From: JAUMBM01 sp964441755
GTDB taxonomy: Bacteria > Bacteroidota > Bacteroidia > Chitinophagales > Saprospiraceae
DNA: 64,000 nt
NCBI GenBank assembly: GCA_964441755.1
Contig: CAYTVG010000001.1
Span: 62,001 to 126,000, forward strand
Direction: 5' to 3'
In this document: piece by piece, positions 1-8,992 of the stretch
Layout: every line of letters begins with the position of its first letter
How positions within the stretch are numbered: the first letter of the stretch is position 1
The notes under the pieces: generated by a model
What the model was told of the DNA's origin: nothing
Databases searched by the model: none
What the model saw: the letters and a program-made list of their open reading frames with translations, nothing else
Program-made: the position numbers and the translations under genes

Positions 1-1
1 G

Positions 2-613
2 ACAACCCGCAGTTTGCAGTCTTTCGATGAAATTGTCATCACCGGCAGGATCGAAATAGAGCTTATCGCTGGTGAAAGTCCCCAGTTGGTCATACTCGAA
101 TCGCCCGTCAACGAAGACAAAATCAACATTGGTATCAGCCGCAACAGTCTGCGCATCAATACGCTGAGCCAGATTACAAAAGATGAAGTCGTGAAGCTGC
201 AACTGACCTATGTGAAGCTGCGCTCGATCAGGGCACAAGCCGGCGCGGTCATCACGCATCGGGGCGAGCTCAGCGGGGATAAACTTGAGTTACGCCTTGG
301 CAGCGGCGCCCGGGCCGACATATCGCTGGCGGTGGAGGTGCTTTCTTCTTACGCAGGAGAGGGTGCAGAGTTGCGCCTCAAGGGCAGTGCCCAGACGCAG
401 GAGGCCATGGCCTCTTCCGGCGGCGTCTATGACGCGACTGAACTTTCGACCGTACGCACCTACATACGTGCCAACACCGGGGGCAAAGCCTATGTGACGG
501 CAACTGACCTGCTGGACATCACTGCCAATACCGGTGGAGAAGTTTACTACAAAGGCCAGCCGAAAGAAAAGTACGTCAACAGCGTTTTGGGCGGTTCTAT
601 CCATCAGATATAG
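2..613 (+). CDS. GIN-domain (DUF2807) head protein, 5' truncated
   Basis: The reading frame is open from the window edge (TTRSLQSFDE...), so the gene begins upstream and an apparent TTG start at position 14 is only internal. What remains is about 203 residues with the alternating hydrophobic/polar pattern of a beta-helix. Motif-like pieces such as SFDEIVITGRIEIEL near the start and repeated NTGG turns near the end match the DUF2807/GIN domain, known from cell-surface or periplasmic proteins of Bacteroidota annotated as putative auto-transporter adhesin heads. A signal peptide would lie in the missing part. Its molecular role is not known. The gene stands alone before a 216-bp spacer. Confidence 0.75.
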   Translation, partial: TTRSLQSFDEIVITGRIEIELIAGESPQLVILESPVNEDKINIGISRNSLRINTLSQITKDEVVKLQLTYVKLRSIRAQAGAVITHRGELSGDKLELRLGSGARADISLAVEVLSSYAGEGAELRLKGSAQTQEAMASSGGVYDATELSTVRTYIRANTGGKAYVTATDLLDITANTGGEVYYKGQPKEKYVNSVLGGSIHQI

Positions 614-699
614 GGTGCGCAGGAGGCAAAGCTGAGACGTTTTTGAGCATTTTGAGGTTCATGAAGACCCCTGGGCTGGTGCCAGATGCCTGAAAAGAG

Positions 700-715
700 T
701 TTTTTTGGGGGGGGG
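700..715. repeat. T7-G9 homopolymer tract
   Basis: Seven T followed by nine G in the 216-bp spacer between the GIN-domain gene and the convergent deaminase gene. It is non-coding here. Such a G tract can slip during replication and is also a common assembly error site. A short hairpin (784-801, stem CCTGATT/AATCGGG) lies nearer the deaminase stop; nothing else is visible in the spacer. Confidence 0.7.
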
Positions 716-829
716 TCTGACAAGCTAAGAAAATACCGAACGTACGCTTAGCCCGCTCAGAGCCACATGCCTGACTAGCTTCTCCTGATTGAATAATCGG
801 GACTTTTCAGCATTCCCAACTCAGCCTCC

Positions 830-1759
830 TCAGGGCTGTATACCTTGCAGACCCCCGGTATGTATGGCTACCAGCCGACTGCCGGGGGCAAAGTGTCCCG
901 CTGCCTGCAAGCTGAAGAGTGCATAAAAAAGTTTGGCTGTGTAGACAGGCTCCAGCGGCAAGCCAAAGCCTTGCATATTTTCCATAAAATGCATCAGGTC
1001 GGCATTTTTTTTGGCGTAGCCGCCGTGGTGGAAGCCATCGGCGACATCCCAGCCGGCGCGTGCCGGCGGCACACGCCCCCCCGCCTGCAGAAAAGCTTCT
1101 ACCGCTGCTGCCATAAAGCCCCCTTTCAGCACCGGCACACCCAACAGCTGCGGCCGTGACTGCTTTTTTTCCTCCCCCTCAACGCCCAGTATCAGGCCCG
1201 CCAGGGTACCGCCCGTGCCGCAGGCCGTGGCGATTACTTCCGGCCAGGCTCCCAGCTGGTCGCGGATTTCCCGCGCCAGCTCCGCGCAGCCGCGCAGCGC
1301 TGCCTCATTGCTCCCCCCTTCGGGCAAAATGTATGCATTGGGGTATAGCGCCTGCCAATAGGCGGCATCCTGGCTAAGCCGCCGGTAGGCGCTGCGAGCG
1401 ATAAAAATCAACCTCATGCCGGCCGCTTCCGCGCGCCTGAGCGTGGGGCTGTCCATGGGCTCATCGCCGCGTACCACGCCTATGGTGGGGATGCCGAGCC
1501 ATTGGCCGGCGCTGGCAAGCGCTGCCAGGTGATTGCTGTAGGCGCCCCCGAAGCTAAGCAGCTGCTCGCAGCCTTTTTCTCTGTATTCCAGCAGATTGTA
1601 CTTTAGTTTGCGCCACTTGTTGCCACAGAAAGGATCGCCTGGCGCCGGCGCCAGCAGGTCATCTCTTTTTACAAAAAGCTGCACCCCTGTAGCCTGCCAG
1701 GCGGGGTGCTGCAGCTCGGTCAGCGGAGAAGGTGGATGGTTGAGCAGGAGATTCCACAT
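830..1759 (-). CDS. ACC deaminase/D-cysteine desulfhydrase family PLP enzyme
   Basis: Fold-type II PLP-dependent enzyme of the 1-aminocyclopropane-1-carboxylate deaminase/D-cysteine desulfhydrase family, about 309 aa (usual length 300-340). From the chosen start, the PLP lysine sits in CGNKWRKL (about K48). GGAYSNH (about 71-77) is the substrate-contacting loop and CGTGGTLAGL the phosphate-binding glycine loop. The frame could extend to TTG 1825 or ATG 1816, but a 12-bp terminator-like hairpin after the tRNA covers the TTG, and homology begins at MWNLLLN, so I chose ATG 1759. Members either deaminate ACC or release H2S from D-cysteine; the residues seen do not decide which. Cytoplasmic and monocistronic. 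Confidence 0.85.
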   Translation of the reverse strand: MWNLLLNHPPSPLTELQHPAWQATGVQLFVKRDDLLAPAPGDPFCGNKWRKLKYNLLEYREKGCEQLLSFGGAYSNHLAALASAGQWLGIPTIGVVRGDEPMDSPTLRRAEAAGMRLIFIARSAYRRLSQDAAYWQALYPNAYILPEGGSNEAALRGCAELAREIRDQLGAWPEVIATACGTGGTLAGLILGVEGEEKKQSRPQLLGVPVLKGGFMAAAVEAFLQAGGRVPPARAGWDVADGFHHGGYAKKNADLMHFMENMQGFGLPLEPVYTAKLFYALFSLQAAGHFAPGSRLVAIHTGGLQGIQP

Positions 1760-1824
1760 ATGGACATGATTATCTTGAGCTGCTGTGTGATGCTGCCGGG
1801 CCGTAGTGCCTGCCATGAACAACA

Positions 1825-1855
1825 AGAGCCACCCGGATGTAACCCGGGTGGCTCT
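1825..1855 (-). terminator. hairpin terminator after tRNA-Met
   Basis: Perfect 12-bp stem (AGAGCCACCCGG/CCGGGTGGCTCT) with a 7-nt loop, 8 nt beyond the 3' end of the minus-strand tRNA. It is followed on that strand by the T-rich TTGTTGTTC. Best read as the tRNA terminator; it also argues against starting the downstream deaminase at TTG 1825. Confidence 0.7.
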
Positions 1856-1862
1856 CTTACTG

Positions 1863-1936
1863 TAGCGCGGGGGAGGCTTGAACTCCCGACCTCAGGATTA
1901 TGAATCCTGCGCTCTGACCAGCTGAGCTACCGCGCC
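1863..1936 (-). tRNA. tRNA-Met (CAT), probably elongator
   Basis: A complete cloverleaf can be drawn. The 7-bp acceptor is GGCGCGG/CCGCGCT with A73. The D arm is GCTC/GAGC. The anticodon stem is CAGGA/TCCTG around loop TTCATAA. The T arm is GGGAG/CTCCC around TTCAAGC. The anticodon is CAT. The first pair is G-T, and CCA is not encoded. The TAGCTCAG D arm fits elongator Met; tRNA-Ile2 with lysidine-modified CAT has the same anticodon and cannot be fully excluded without checking tilS identity elements. Confidence 0.93.
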
Positions 1937-1950
1937 TTTTTTCGCGAGTG

Positions 1951-1958
1951 CGAAGATA
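1951..1958 (-). promoter_or_regulatory. candidate -7 element of tRNA-Met
   Basis: Minus-strand TATCTTCG, one mismatch from the Bacteroidota TAnnTTTG box, 15 bp upstream of the first tRNA base. No clear -33 TTG was found. Confidence 0.4.
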
Positions 1959-2179
1959 CGGTCATTTTGACACATGAAGCAATAATTGGCACAGATATTT
2001 TTTAACTTTCCCCCGCTCATTGTTTTTTGGGGCTTGATTGGGTACCTGTAGGGGATCGAAGGGGCGACAGATGTAAAAAGTAGACAGTTGATCGGAAAAA
2101 TGACCTTATTTTGTGTGGTCATAGATGCGCTGGCAGTCTGTAGCCGGATAATCATCTTACATCACAACGAATACGAGAC

Positions 2180-3319
2180 ATGTCAGAAAGAGAAGCAGAT
2201 CACCCTTCCATGCTCAGTGCGGAGGAAGTAAAAGCCGCCCTTCGGGAGTTATTTGGCAATACTGGTTTGCAGAAAGGTATGCGTGCTGTGCTGCCGGAGG
2301 ATCTTGTCCTCTACATCGCCAGGACGGTTGAAACCGTAGAAACCATCGCTGATTTTCAGGAAAAAATCATTCTGCCCTTCCTTCAGTTTGTGCAGCAGCG
2401 CAGCATGGCGGAACTTACAGTATCCGGTCTGGAGCAGCTGCATCCTTCGGAAGGCCATCTTTTCATCTCCAATCATCGCGATATTGTACTTGACTCTGCC
2501 TTTTTGAACAAAACCCTGTTTGAAAATGGCTTCGAGACCAGCCAGATTGCTATTGGCGATAACCTGATGAAACACCGCAATGCGGAGTTGCTTTTCAGGC
2601 TCAACAAGAGCTTTGTCGTCAAAAGAACGGGTGCACCAATAGCCCTTTATCGCTATTCGGTGGCGCTATCGCAGTACATTTTCCGGCAGGTGAGCGGGGA
2701 GAACCATGCTGTATGGATTGCCCAGCGGGAGGGGCGCGCCAAAGACGGCGACGACCGCACCCAGCAAGGTGTACTAAAGATGCTGAGCCTTTCGGCTACC
2801 CAACCACTGGCCGGACACCTGCGGTCACTCAATATAGTACCAGTTTCTATTTCATACGAATACGACCCCTGCGATCTGCTCAAAACGCTGGAGTACCTGC
2901 AAAAACTAGCGGATCCGGACTACAGAAAAACCTTCGAAGAGGATGTACGCCACATGCTGCAGGGCATACAGGGGTTCAAGGGAAAGGTGCATTTTCACTT
3001 TGGGCATCCGCTGCGAGAGCAGCTGGATGTGCTGGATGCGCAATCTACGCCCAAGCAGCAGCTCGACCTGCTTGCGAGTCTGATTGACCAAAGTATCCAT
3101 CGCCATTATGCGCTGCAGGCCGTCAACTACCTTGCGTATGACTGGCTCTTTGACAAGCAGGAGGCGGAAGGTCGTTTTGATGAGGCAGCTCTGGAGGCAG
3201 CCACTGAGTATCTGGCAACGCGGCTGGCTTCTTTGCCCGCAGCACAGCAGGAAGAAGGACGCACCTACCTGCTGCGCATGTATGCCAATCCGCTCATCAA
3301 CCAGCTGGCTGCACAATAA
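2180..3319 (+). CDS. PlsB/PlsC-like glycerolipid acyltransferase
   Basis: Protein of 379 aa with a central acyltransferase domain (about 85-270). ISNHRDIVLD (97-106) occupies the place of the catalytic HX4D motif. Block III-like EGRAKDGDDRT (184-194) and the segment with VVKRTG (146-151) resemble the glycerol-3-phosphate/1-acyl-glycerol-3-phosphate acyltransferases. The histidine-aspartate spacing is HX5D if D105 is the catalytic partner, whereas E. coli PlsB has HRSHMD. I recall the same HRDIVLD wording in related bacterial proteins, so it looks like a subfamily trait rather than damage. Likely role: acyl transfer in phospholipid synthesis at the inner membrane face. No signal peptide or clear TM helix. 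Chain and acceptor specificity unknown. Confidence 0.75.
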   Translation: MSEREADHPSMLSAEEVKAALRELFGNTGLQKGMRAVLPEDLVLYIARTVETVETIADFQEKIILPFLQFVQQRSMAELTVSGLEQLHPSEGHLFISNHRDIVLDSAFLNKTLFENGFETSQIAIGDNLMKHRNAELLFRLNKSFVVKRTGAPIALYRYSVALSQYIFRQVSGENHAVWIAQREGRAKDGDDRTQQGVLKMLSLSATQPLAGHLRSLNIVPVSISYEYDPCDLLKTLEYLQKLADPDYRKTFEEDVRHMLQGIQGFKGKVHFHFGHPLREQLDVLDAQSTPKQQLDLLASLIDQSIHRHYALQAVNYLAYDWLFDKQEAEGRFDEAALEAATEYLATRLASLPAAQQEEGRTYLLRMYANPLINQLAAQ

Positions 3320-3397
3320 TGCCTCCTTATGAGGCGGCTGCATAGCGTATAAATATGGCTGAATGACTATCTTAGCACCCGATTAGATGAATCTGAT

Positions 3398-5398
3398 ATG
3401 GCTACTGCGAAAAAAAATAAATCGCTGGCTTCTCCGGCTGCTGCCGGAGAATTTCGTCTGCCGGCATGGGCCAGGCCCCGTTGGTTGTCGGTTGTGCTGA
3501 TGGTGGTTTCCTTTCTGCTCTACGCCAATACTTTTGGGCACGAATACGCACAGGACGATGCCATTGTAATCACTGAAAATATGTACACCACCCAGGGTAT
3601 CAAGGGCTGGGCAGGTATTTTCAGCAAAGACACATTTTTTGGGTATTTCAAAGTAGAAGGTAAGGACCGGCTGGTGAGCGGGGGGCGCTATCGGCCGCTG
3701 TCACTTGCTTTGTTTGCCGTGGAGTATCAGTTGTTTGGGGATAATCCGGGCATCATGCACGTTTTCAATGCGCTGTGGTATGCTTTGGTGGTCCTGATGG
3801 TATACATAAGTGTGCTGTGGCTTTTTCGGCTGGCGCCGGAAAAAGGCGGGCAGTTATCGGCACAGCAACATTACATTGCTTTTGCCGCTGCGCTCATTTT
3901 TGCCGTTCACCCCATACATACCGAAGCCGTAGCCAACATCAAAGGCAGGGATGAGATCATGAGCCTGCTGGGCAGTCTGGTGGCGCTCGTCTGTAGTCTG
4001 CGCGCGTATCATGAGCGGCGCTGGGGCTGGGTATTAGCCGCTGTGCCGGCATTTTTCCTGGCGTTGTTGTCCAAAGAAAATGCGATTACATTTCTGGCGG
4101 TGGTGCCGCTGGCGATCTGGCTTTTCGGGAGAGCCACCATTGGAGAGACCATCCGCTACTCGGCCCCCCTATTGGCTGCCGCACTGGCCTTCCTGCTACT
4201 GCGAGGCGCCGTCATCGGCTGGGAGTTTGGTCCTGAAAGCCGGGAACTTATGAACAACCCTTTTCTCAAGATTGAGGGCAACCGCTGGGTTGATTTCAGT
4301 GCATCGGAAAAGCTGGCCACCATCACCTATACCCTTGGCAAATACTTGCAATTGCTGGTTCTCCCTTATCCGTTGACGCACGACTACTACCCGCGGCAAA
4401 TTCCCATCATGGGCTGGGCAGATCTGCGGACGCTGCTGAGCCTGCTGGCATACGTTGCTCTTTTGGTCTATGGTTTCCGACAGTTGCTGGCCCGCAAGCC
4501 TGCGGCTTTCATGGTATGGTTTTTCATAGCAACCATCTCCATAGTGTCCAATTTGGTTTTTCCGATTGGCACCAATATGTCAGAGCGATTCCTGTTTATG
4601 CCTTCCGTGGCCTACGGCTTTGCCGTGGCCTGGTTGCTGGCGCATTTTTTTATAAAAAAACCTGCCGGCAACAGCCGGTGGACGGCCCTATGGGCCATCA
4701 CCGGCCTGATTGTACTAGCCTATGCAGCCATGACGCTGGCGCGCAATCCGGTATGGAAAAACAATTATACCCTTTTTACTACAGACATACAGACCTCCAC
4801 CCAGAGTGCCAAGCTGCAGAATGCAGCGGCGGGTGAACTGAGTACCTACTGGCTGAGCCTGCCTGACCGCGACAACCGGCGCGAAATTGTGGAGCGGGCA
4901 CTGGGACACGCCCGCGAAGCGGTGCGCATCCACCCCGGCTACCTCAATGCTTACCTCATCATGGGCAATTGCTACAATTATCTGCAGCGCTATGATGAGT
5001 CTATTGAGGCTTATCAGAAAGCACTGACGATCAATCCTGACTTTGAGCAAGCGGACATCAACCTGGCACTCACCTACCGCGATGCCGGGCGTTACTATGG
5101 CGAACAACGGCAGGATCTGGCCAAGGCACTGTACTATCTGCAAGAGGCCTGGCGCCGCAATCCGGCCGATTTTGAGACTGCCCGATTACTGGGTGTGGCC
5201 AATGGTATGAGTGGCAATCACAGCAAGGCCATTGAACTGTTTACGAAAGCGACCCAACTGCAGCCGGAGAATGCCCTTGCCTGGTATGATCTGGGAACTG
5301 CCTATATCATTTCGGGACAGCCGGCAACGGGGCAACAGTTTATTGAAAAGGCTAAAGCCCTGGATCCCAATGTTGAACAAAGCAGAATGAAAAAATAG
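3398..5398 (+). CDS. TMTC-like (DUF1736) membrane protein with C-terminal TPRs
   Basis: Protein of 666 aa. The N-terminal two thirds form a multi-pass membrane domain. An early acidic luminal/periplasmic pair (QDDAIVI, about 54-60) is followed by YRPLSLALF and the conserved AVHPIHTEAVANIKGRDE stretch typical of the TMTC/DUF1736 GT-C fold. The last 170 residues are tetratricopeptide repeats (for instance HPGYLNAYLIMGNCYNYLQR and NALAWYDLGTAYIISGQ). Eukaryotic TMTCs are O-mannosyltransferases; bacterial homologues are mostly uncharacterised, so glycosyl transfer to an envelope acceptor is an inference. Short 49-bp gap to the GH3 gene on the same strand. Confidence 0.8.
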   Translation: MATAKKNKSLASPAAAGEFRLPAWARPRWLSVVLMVVSFLLYANTFGHEYAQDDAIVITENMYTTQGIKGWAGIFSKDTFFGYFKVEGKDRLVSGGRYRPLSLALFAVEYQLFGDNPGIMHVFNALWYALVVLMVYISVLWLFRLAPEKGGQLSAQQHYIAFAAALIFAVHPIHTEAVANIKGRDEIMSLLGSLVALVCSLRAYHERRWGWVLAAVPAFFLALLSKENAITFLAVVPLAIWLFGRATIGETIRYSAPLLAAALAFLLLRGAVIGWEFGPESRELMNNPFLKIEGNRWVDFSASEKLATITYTLGKYLQLLVLPYPLTHDYYPRQIPIMGWADLRTLLSLLAYVALLVYGFRQLLARKPAAFMVWFFIATISIVSNLVFPIGTNMSERFLFMPSVAYGFAVAWLLAHFFIKKPAGNSRWTALWAITGLIVLAYAAMTLARNPVWKNNYTLFTTDIQTSTQSAKLQNAAAGELSTYWLSLPDRDNRREIVERALGHAREAVRIHPGYLNAYLIMGNCYNYLQRYDESIEAYQKALTINPDFEQADINLALTYRDAGRYYGEQRQDLAKALYYLQEAWRRNPADFETARLLGVANGMSGNHSKAIELFTKATQLQPENALAWYDLGTAYIISGQPATGQQFIEKAKALDPNVEQSRMKK

Positions 5399-5447
5399 GG
5401 CTGTTGTATGACAGCCAACATATATCATTCCTTTAACTTCGAGTAAT

Positions 5448-7196
5448 ATGATCATACTGCGATTTATGGCGGCCTGGCTATTGGCAACTGCTTTTACCGG
5501 CATACCCCTTGCAGCTCAATCGGTTTATCAGGCGAATCTGGATGAGACTACCCCTGAGGAAGCGGCCTGGGTTGATGCTGTATTTAACAGCCTCAGTCCC
5601 GATGAACGGCTGGGGCAGCTATTCATGATGCGGGCTCATTCCAATCTGGGGGCTGATCACGTTGCTGCGGTAGAACAGTTCATCAGAGAGCACCATGTGG
5701 GCGGACTCTGTTTTTTTCAGGGTAGCCCGGAGGCGCAGGTAGCGCTCACCAATCGATATCAGTCGATCAGTAAGGTCCCGTTGATGATATCTATTGACGG
5801 AGAATGGGGGCTGGGAATGCGTATGAAGGAGACAACCATCAGCTACCCCAAGCAGCTGATGCTGGGAGCTATACAGAACAACCGACTGCTGTATGAAATG
5901 GGTGAGGAGGTCGCCCGGCAACTAAGCCGTATAGGGGTACACGTCAATTTTGCACCTGTTGTGGATATTAATAACAACCCTGCTAATCCGGTCATCGGCA
6001 ATCGGTCTTTTGGTGAAGACCGCTACAATGTAACTGCCAAGAGCCACATGTATGCCAAGGGGATGCAGGATAATGGTGTGCTGGCTTGCGCCAAGCACTT
6101 TCCGGGACATGGCGATACTGATGTGGATTCGCACTATGATTTGCCGGTCATTTTTCATGATCGCAGGCGGCTCGACAGCATAGAACTATATCCCTTCAGG
6201 GCTTTGGCTGAGTATGGTCTGGGAAGCGTCATGGTTGCCCACTTGTCTGTACCGTCGCTCGACAACCGCAGCAACCGGCCTACCACGCTCTCTTCCGGCA
6301 CCGTCAACCAGCTGCTGCGCAAAGAAATTAATTTTCGCGGGCTTATTTTTACCGACGCCCTGGACATGCAGGGGGTAACCAAGTTTTTCCAGCCAGGCCA
6401 GGTGGAAGCTGAAGCGCTGCTGGCCGGCAATGATGTGTTGCTGTTGCCCAAAGATCTTGCCGCCGCCCGCAGGGAGATTGCGGTTTACATCGCCGACGGC
6501 CGCCTCAGTCAGGCAGATCTTGACAGACGGGTAAAGCGGGTGCTGCGCGCTAAGTATAGATTGGGCGTGCACAGATATAAGCCCATCGCTACAGAAGGTC
6601 TGATGCAGGACCTCAACAGCGAAGCCGCTCAGGCGCTCAAGCAGCGGCTCACGGAAGCTTCGCTTACGCTGGTGCGCAACCGCAACAACACTTTGCCGCT
6701 GGCCGGCACACAAGCAACCCGCATGGCCTCACTCGCCATTGGTGCCCCCGCTCAAACAACTTTTCAGACAAAACTACTGGAGCATGCCTCCATGCCGCTC
6801 CTGCAGGCAGGCAGTAAGGCTGGTGAGCAGGAACAACAGGCCCTGCTGCGCCAGCTTAGCGGCAAATCAACGGTTATCATTAGTTTGCATGGAATGAATG
6901 GCCGCAGCAGCGACCAGTTTGGCATCAGTGATGCCACCCGCAGCCTCATTGCACGCATTGCTCAGCGACATACGGTCGTTCTTGTCGTCTTTGGCAGCCC
7001 CTACGCGCTTCAGTTTTTCGATGATTTGGGCTGCCTGCTACAAGCTTATGACGATGACGTCATAACCCAGGGTGCGGCTGCCAAAGCCCTCTTTGGCGTC
7101 ATAGGTATCAATGGCCGCCTCCCTGTGACTGCTTCGGCTCGCAGCCGATTCAATACGGGAGAAACGCTGCGGGCGCAGCTGCGGGGACCGCGCTAG
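5448..7196 (+). CDS. GH3 beta-N-acetylhexosaminidase (NagZ-like), exported
   Basis: Protein of 582 aa. Residues 1-24 form a signal peptide ending AAQS. The GH3 TIM barrel spans about 45-375. KHFPGHGDT (216-224) with DSH (H229) supplies the loop acid/base of NagZ-type enzymes, and FTDALDM carries the likely nucleophile D303. A C-terminal alpha/beta sandwich (about 400-565) follows. The enzyme should release terminal N-acetylhexosamine from peptidoglycan fragments or glycans in the periplasm. Many Bacteroidota homologues are about 1000 aa because a beta-lactamase-like domain is fused at the C-terminus; that domain is absent here. TAACTTCG at 5434-5441 is a weak -7 candidate. Confidence 0.9.
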   Translation: MIILRFMAAWLLATAFTGIPLAAQSVYQANLDETTPEEAAWVDAVFNSLSPDERLGQLFMMRAHSNLGADHVAAVEQFIREHHVGGLCFFQGSPEAQVALTNRYQSISKVPLMISIDGEWGLGMRMKETTISYPKQLMLGAIQNNRLLYEMGEEVARQLSRIGVHVNFAPVVDINNNPANPVIGNRSFGEDRYNVTAKSHMYAKGMQDNGVLACAKHFPGHGDTDVDSHYDLPVIFHDRRRLDSIELYPFRALAEYGLGSVMVAHLSVPSLDNRSNRPTTLSSGTVNQLLRKEINFRGLIFTDALDMQGVTKFFQPGQVEAEALLAGNDVLLLPKDLAAARREIAVYIADGRLSQADLDRRVKRVLRAKYRLGVHRYKPIATEGLMQDLNSEAAQALKQRLTEASLTLVRNRNNTLPLAGTQATRMASLAIGAPAQTTFQTKLLEHASMPLLQAGSKAGEQEQQALLRQLSGKSTVIISLHGMNGRSSDQFGISDATRSLIARIAQRHTVVLVVFGSPYALQFFDDLGCLLQAYDDDVITQGAAAKALFGVIGINGRLPVTASARSRFNTGETLRAQLRGPR

Positions 7197-7240
7197 CCTG
7201 CTGTTTTTTTAATAATTATTATCAACCTCATTCGCTACGT

Positions 7241-8890
7241 ATGCTAAGTCGAATCAATCCCACAAAAACCCTGGCGTGGGCTAAGTTGCAGGCGCATTAT
7301 GAACAGATGTCGCAGGTAAATATGCTGCAGCTATTTCAGGAACAACCTGATCGCTTTGCGCAATTCCACCTGTGGTTTGAAGATATGCTCATCGACTACA
7401 GCAAAAATATTGTCAGTCAGCAAACAATGGAGCTGCTGCTCGAACTGGCAGAAAGCTGTGGACTCGGTGCGGCCATAGAGGCCATGTTTTCCGGACAGCC
7501 CATCAATGAAACGGAAGGGAGGGCTGTTCTGCACACGGCCTTGCGCAACCGTGGTCAGGAGGCGGTGTATGTCGACGGTGAGGATGTAATGCCACAGATT
7601 CGTGCAGTGCTCAACCAGATGGAGTCGTTCTGTAATACATTGCATAGTGGTGGGTGGCGAGGATATACAGGAAAGCCCATTAAAGATATTGTAAACATTG
7701 GTATTGGTGGCTCAGATCTTGGACCGGTAATGGTGACGGAAGCGCTCCGCCCCTATTGGAAGCCAGGGATGCAAGTGCACTTTGTCTCCAACGTTGACGG
7801 CACCCATCTGGCAGAAACCCTGCGGCAGATTGATCCTGATACGACCCTTTTTATCATTGCTTCCAAGACATTTACGACGCAAGAGACCATGGCCAATGCA
7901 CAGTCTGCGCGAGCCTGGTTTCTGTCGCACGCCATAGATGAGGAGCATGTAAAAAAACATTTCGTCGCGGTTTCGACCAATACAGAAGGTGTTCGAGCTT
8001 TTGGGATCGACCCCGCCAACATGTTTGTCTTCTGGGACTGGGTAGGCGGCCGTTACTCGCTCACCTCCTCTATTGGCCTGTCTATTGCCTGTACAATTGG
8101 TTTTGAACACTTCATAGCGCTGCTCGAGGGTTTTCATGCCATGGACAGGCATTTTCGCGAAGCACCTTTTGAAAAGAATGCCCCGGTGCTGCTTGCCCTG
8201 CTGGGTATATGGTACAATAATTTTTTTGGTGCCGAAACGGAAGCCATCCTGCCGTATGACCAATACCTACACAGATTCCCTGCCTACTTTCAACAAGGCA
8301 ATATGGAAAGCAATGGCAAGCGGATTGACCGGAGCGGACAGCTTGTTGACTACCAGACGGGGCCTGTTGTTTGGGGCGAGCCCGGCACCAATGGGCAGCA
8401 TGCTTTCTATCAACTCATCCACCAGGGCACTAAGCTGATTCCCTGCGATTTTTTGGCTGCTGCCCGCAGCCACAACTCCATCGGAGATCATCACACTTTA
8501 CTACTCTCCAATTTTTTTGCCCAAACAGAAGCCCTCATGAAGGGCAAATCCGCTGAAGAAGTGAAGGCAGAGCTGCAGGCAAAAGGAATGACCCGGGAGG
8601 CTATTGAAAAATTGCTGCCATTCAAAGTTTTTAGTGGCAATCGCCCTACCAACTCCATTCTTTTCCAACAACTCACCCCCCACAGGCTGGGTAGTCTGGT
8701 AGCCTTGTACGAGCACAAAATTTTTGTCCAGGGTGTCATCTGGAACATCTACAGTTTTGATCAATGGGGTGTGGAATTGGGTAAACAACTCGCCAATGCC
8801 ATACTACCCGAGTTGGCGACATCGGACAATGTTGATACACACGATAGTTCTACAAACGGACTTATCAATGCCTACAAACAGCTGCGCTAA
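7241..8890 (+). CDS. pgi: glucose-6-phosphate isomerase
   Basis: Interconverts glucose 6-phosphate and fructose 6-phosphate in glycolysis and gluconeogenesis. The 549-aa length is normal for the long (E. coli/eukaryote-like) class. Recognisable blocks are NIGIGGSDLGP (about 150-160, phosphate loop), the serine/threonine-rich ASKTFTT, GGRYSLTSSIGL, the catalytic glutamate in QGNMESNGK, HNSIGDHH, and the C-terminal YEHKIFVQG with FDQWGVELGK holding the ring-opening/proton-transfer residues. ATG start at homology start. Lies between the hexosaminidase and a Na+/sugar symporter, consistent with a hexose-use neighbourhood. Cytosolic. Confidence 0.97.
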   Translation: MLSRINPTKTLAWAKLQAHYEQMSQVNMLQLFQEQPDRFAQFHLWFEDMLIDYSKNIVSQQTMELLLELAESCGLGAAIEAMFSGQPINETEGRAVLHTALRNRGQEAVYVDGEDVMPQIRAVLNQMESFCNTLHSGGWRGYTGKPIKDIVNIGIGGSDLGPVMVTEALRPYWKPGMQVHFVSNVDGTHLAETLRQIDPDTTLFIIASKTFTTQETMANAQSARAWFLSHAIDEEHVKKHFVAVSTNTEGVRAFGIDPANMFVFWDWVGGRYSLTSSIGLSIACTIGFEHFIALLEGFHAMDRHFREAPFEKNAPVLLALLGIWYNNFFGAETEAILPYDQYLHRFPAYFQQGNMESNGKRIDRSGQLVDYQTGPVVWGEPGTNGQHAFYQLIHQGTKLIPCDFLAAARSHNSIGDHHTLLLSNFFAQTEALMKGKSAEEVKAELQAKGMTREAIEKLLPFKVFSGNRPTNSILFQQLTPHRLGSLVALYEHKIFVQGVIWNIYSFDQWGVELGKQLANAILPELATSDNVDTHDSSTNGLINAYKQLR

Positions 8891-8992
8891 ATAATTGGTG
8901 TATTTTTTACAATAATTAGATAAAACAGTAAAAAATACTGTCAAACTGCCTATTATTGCGAAGCAAATTTGTAAACAAGCAAAATTTCAACC

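Noticed and set aside
1898..2155. 85-codon minus-strand frame
   Set aside because: It overlaps the tRNA gene and its promoter, and its sequence is without family features.
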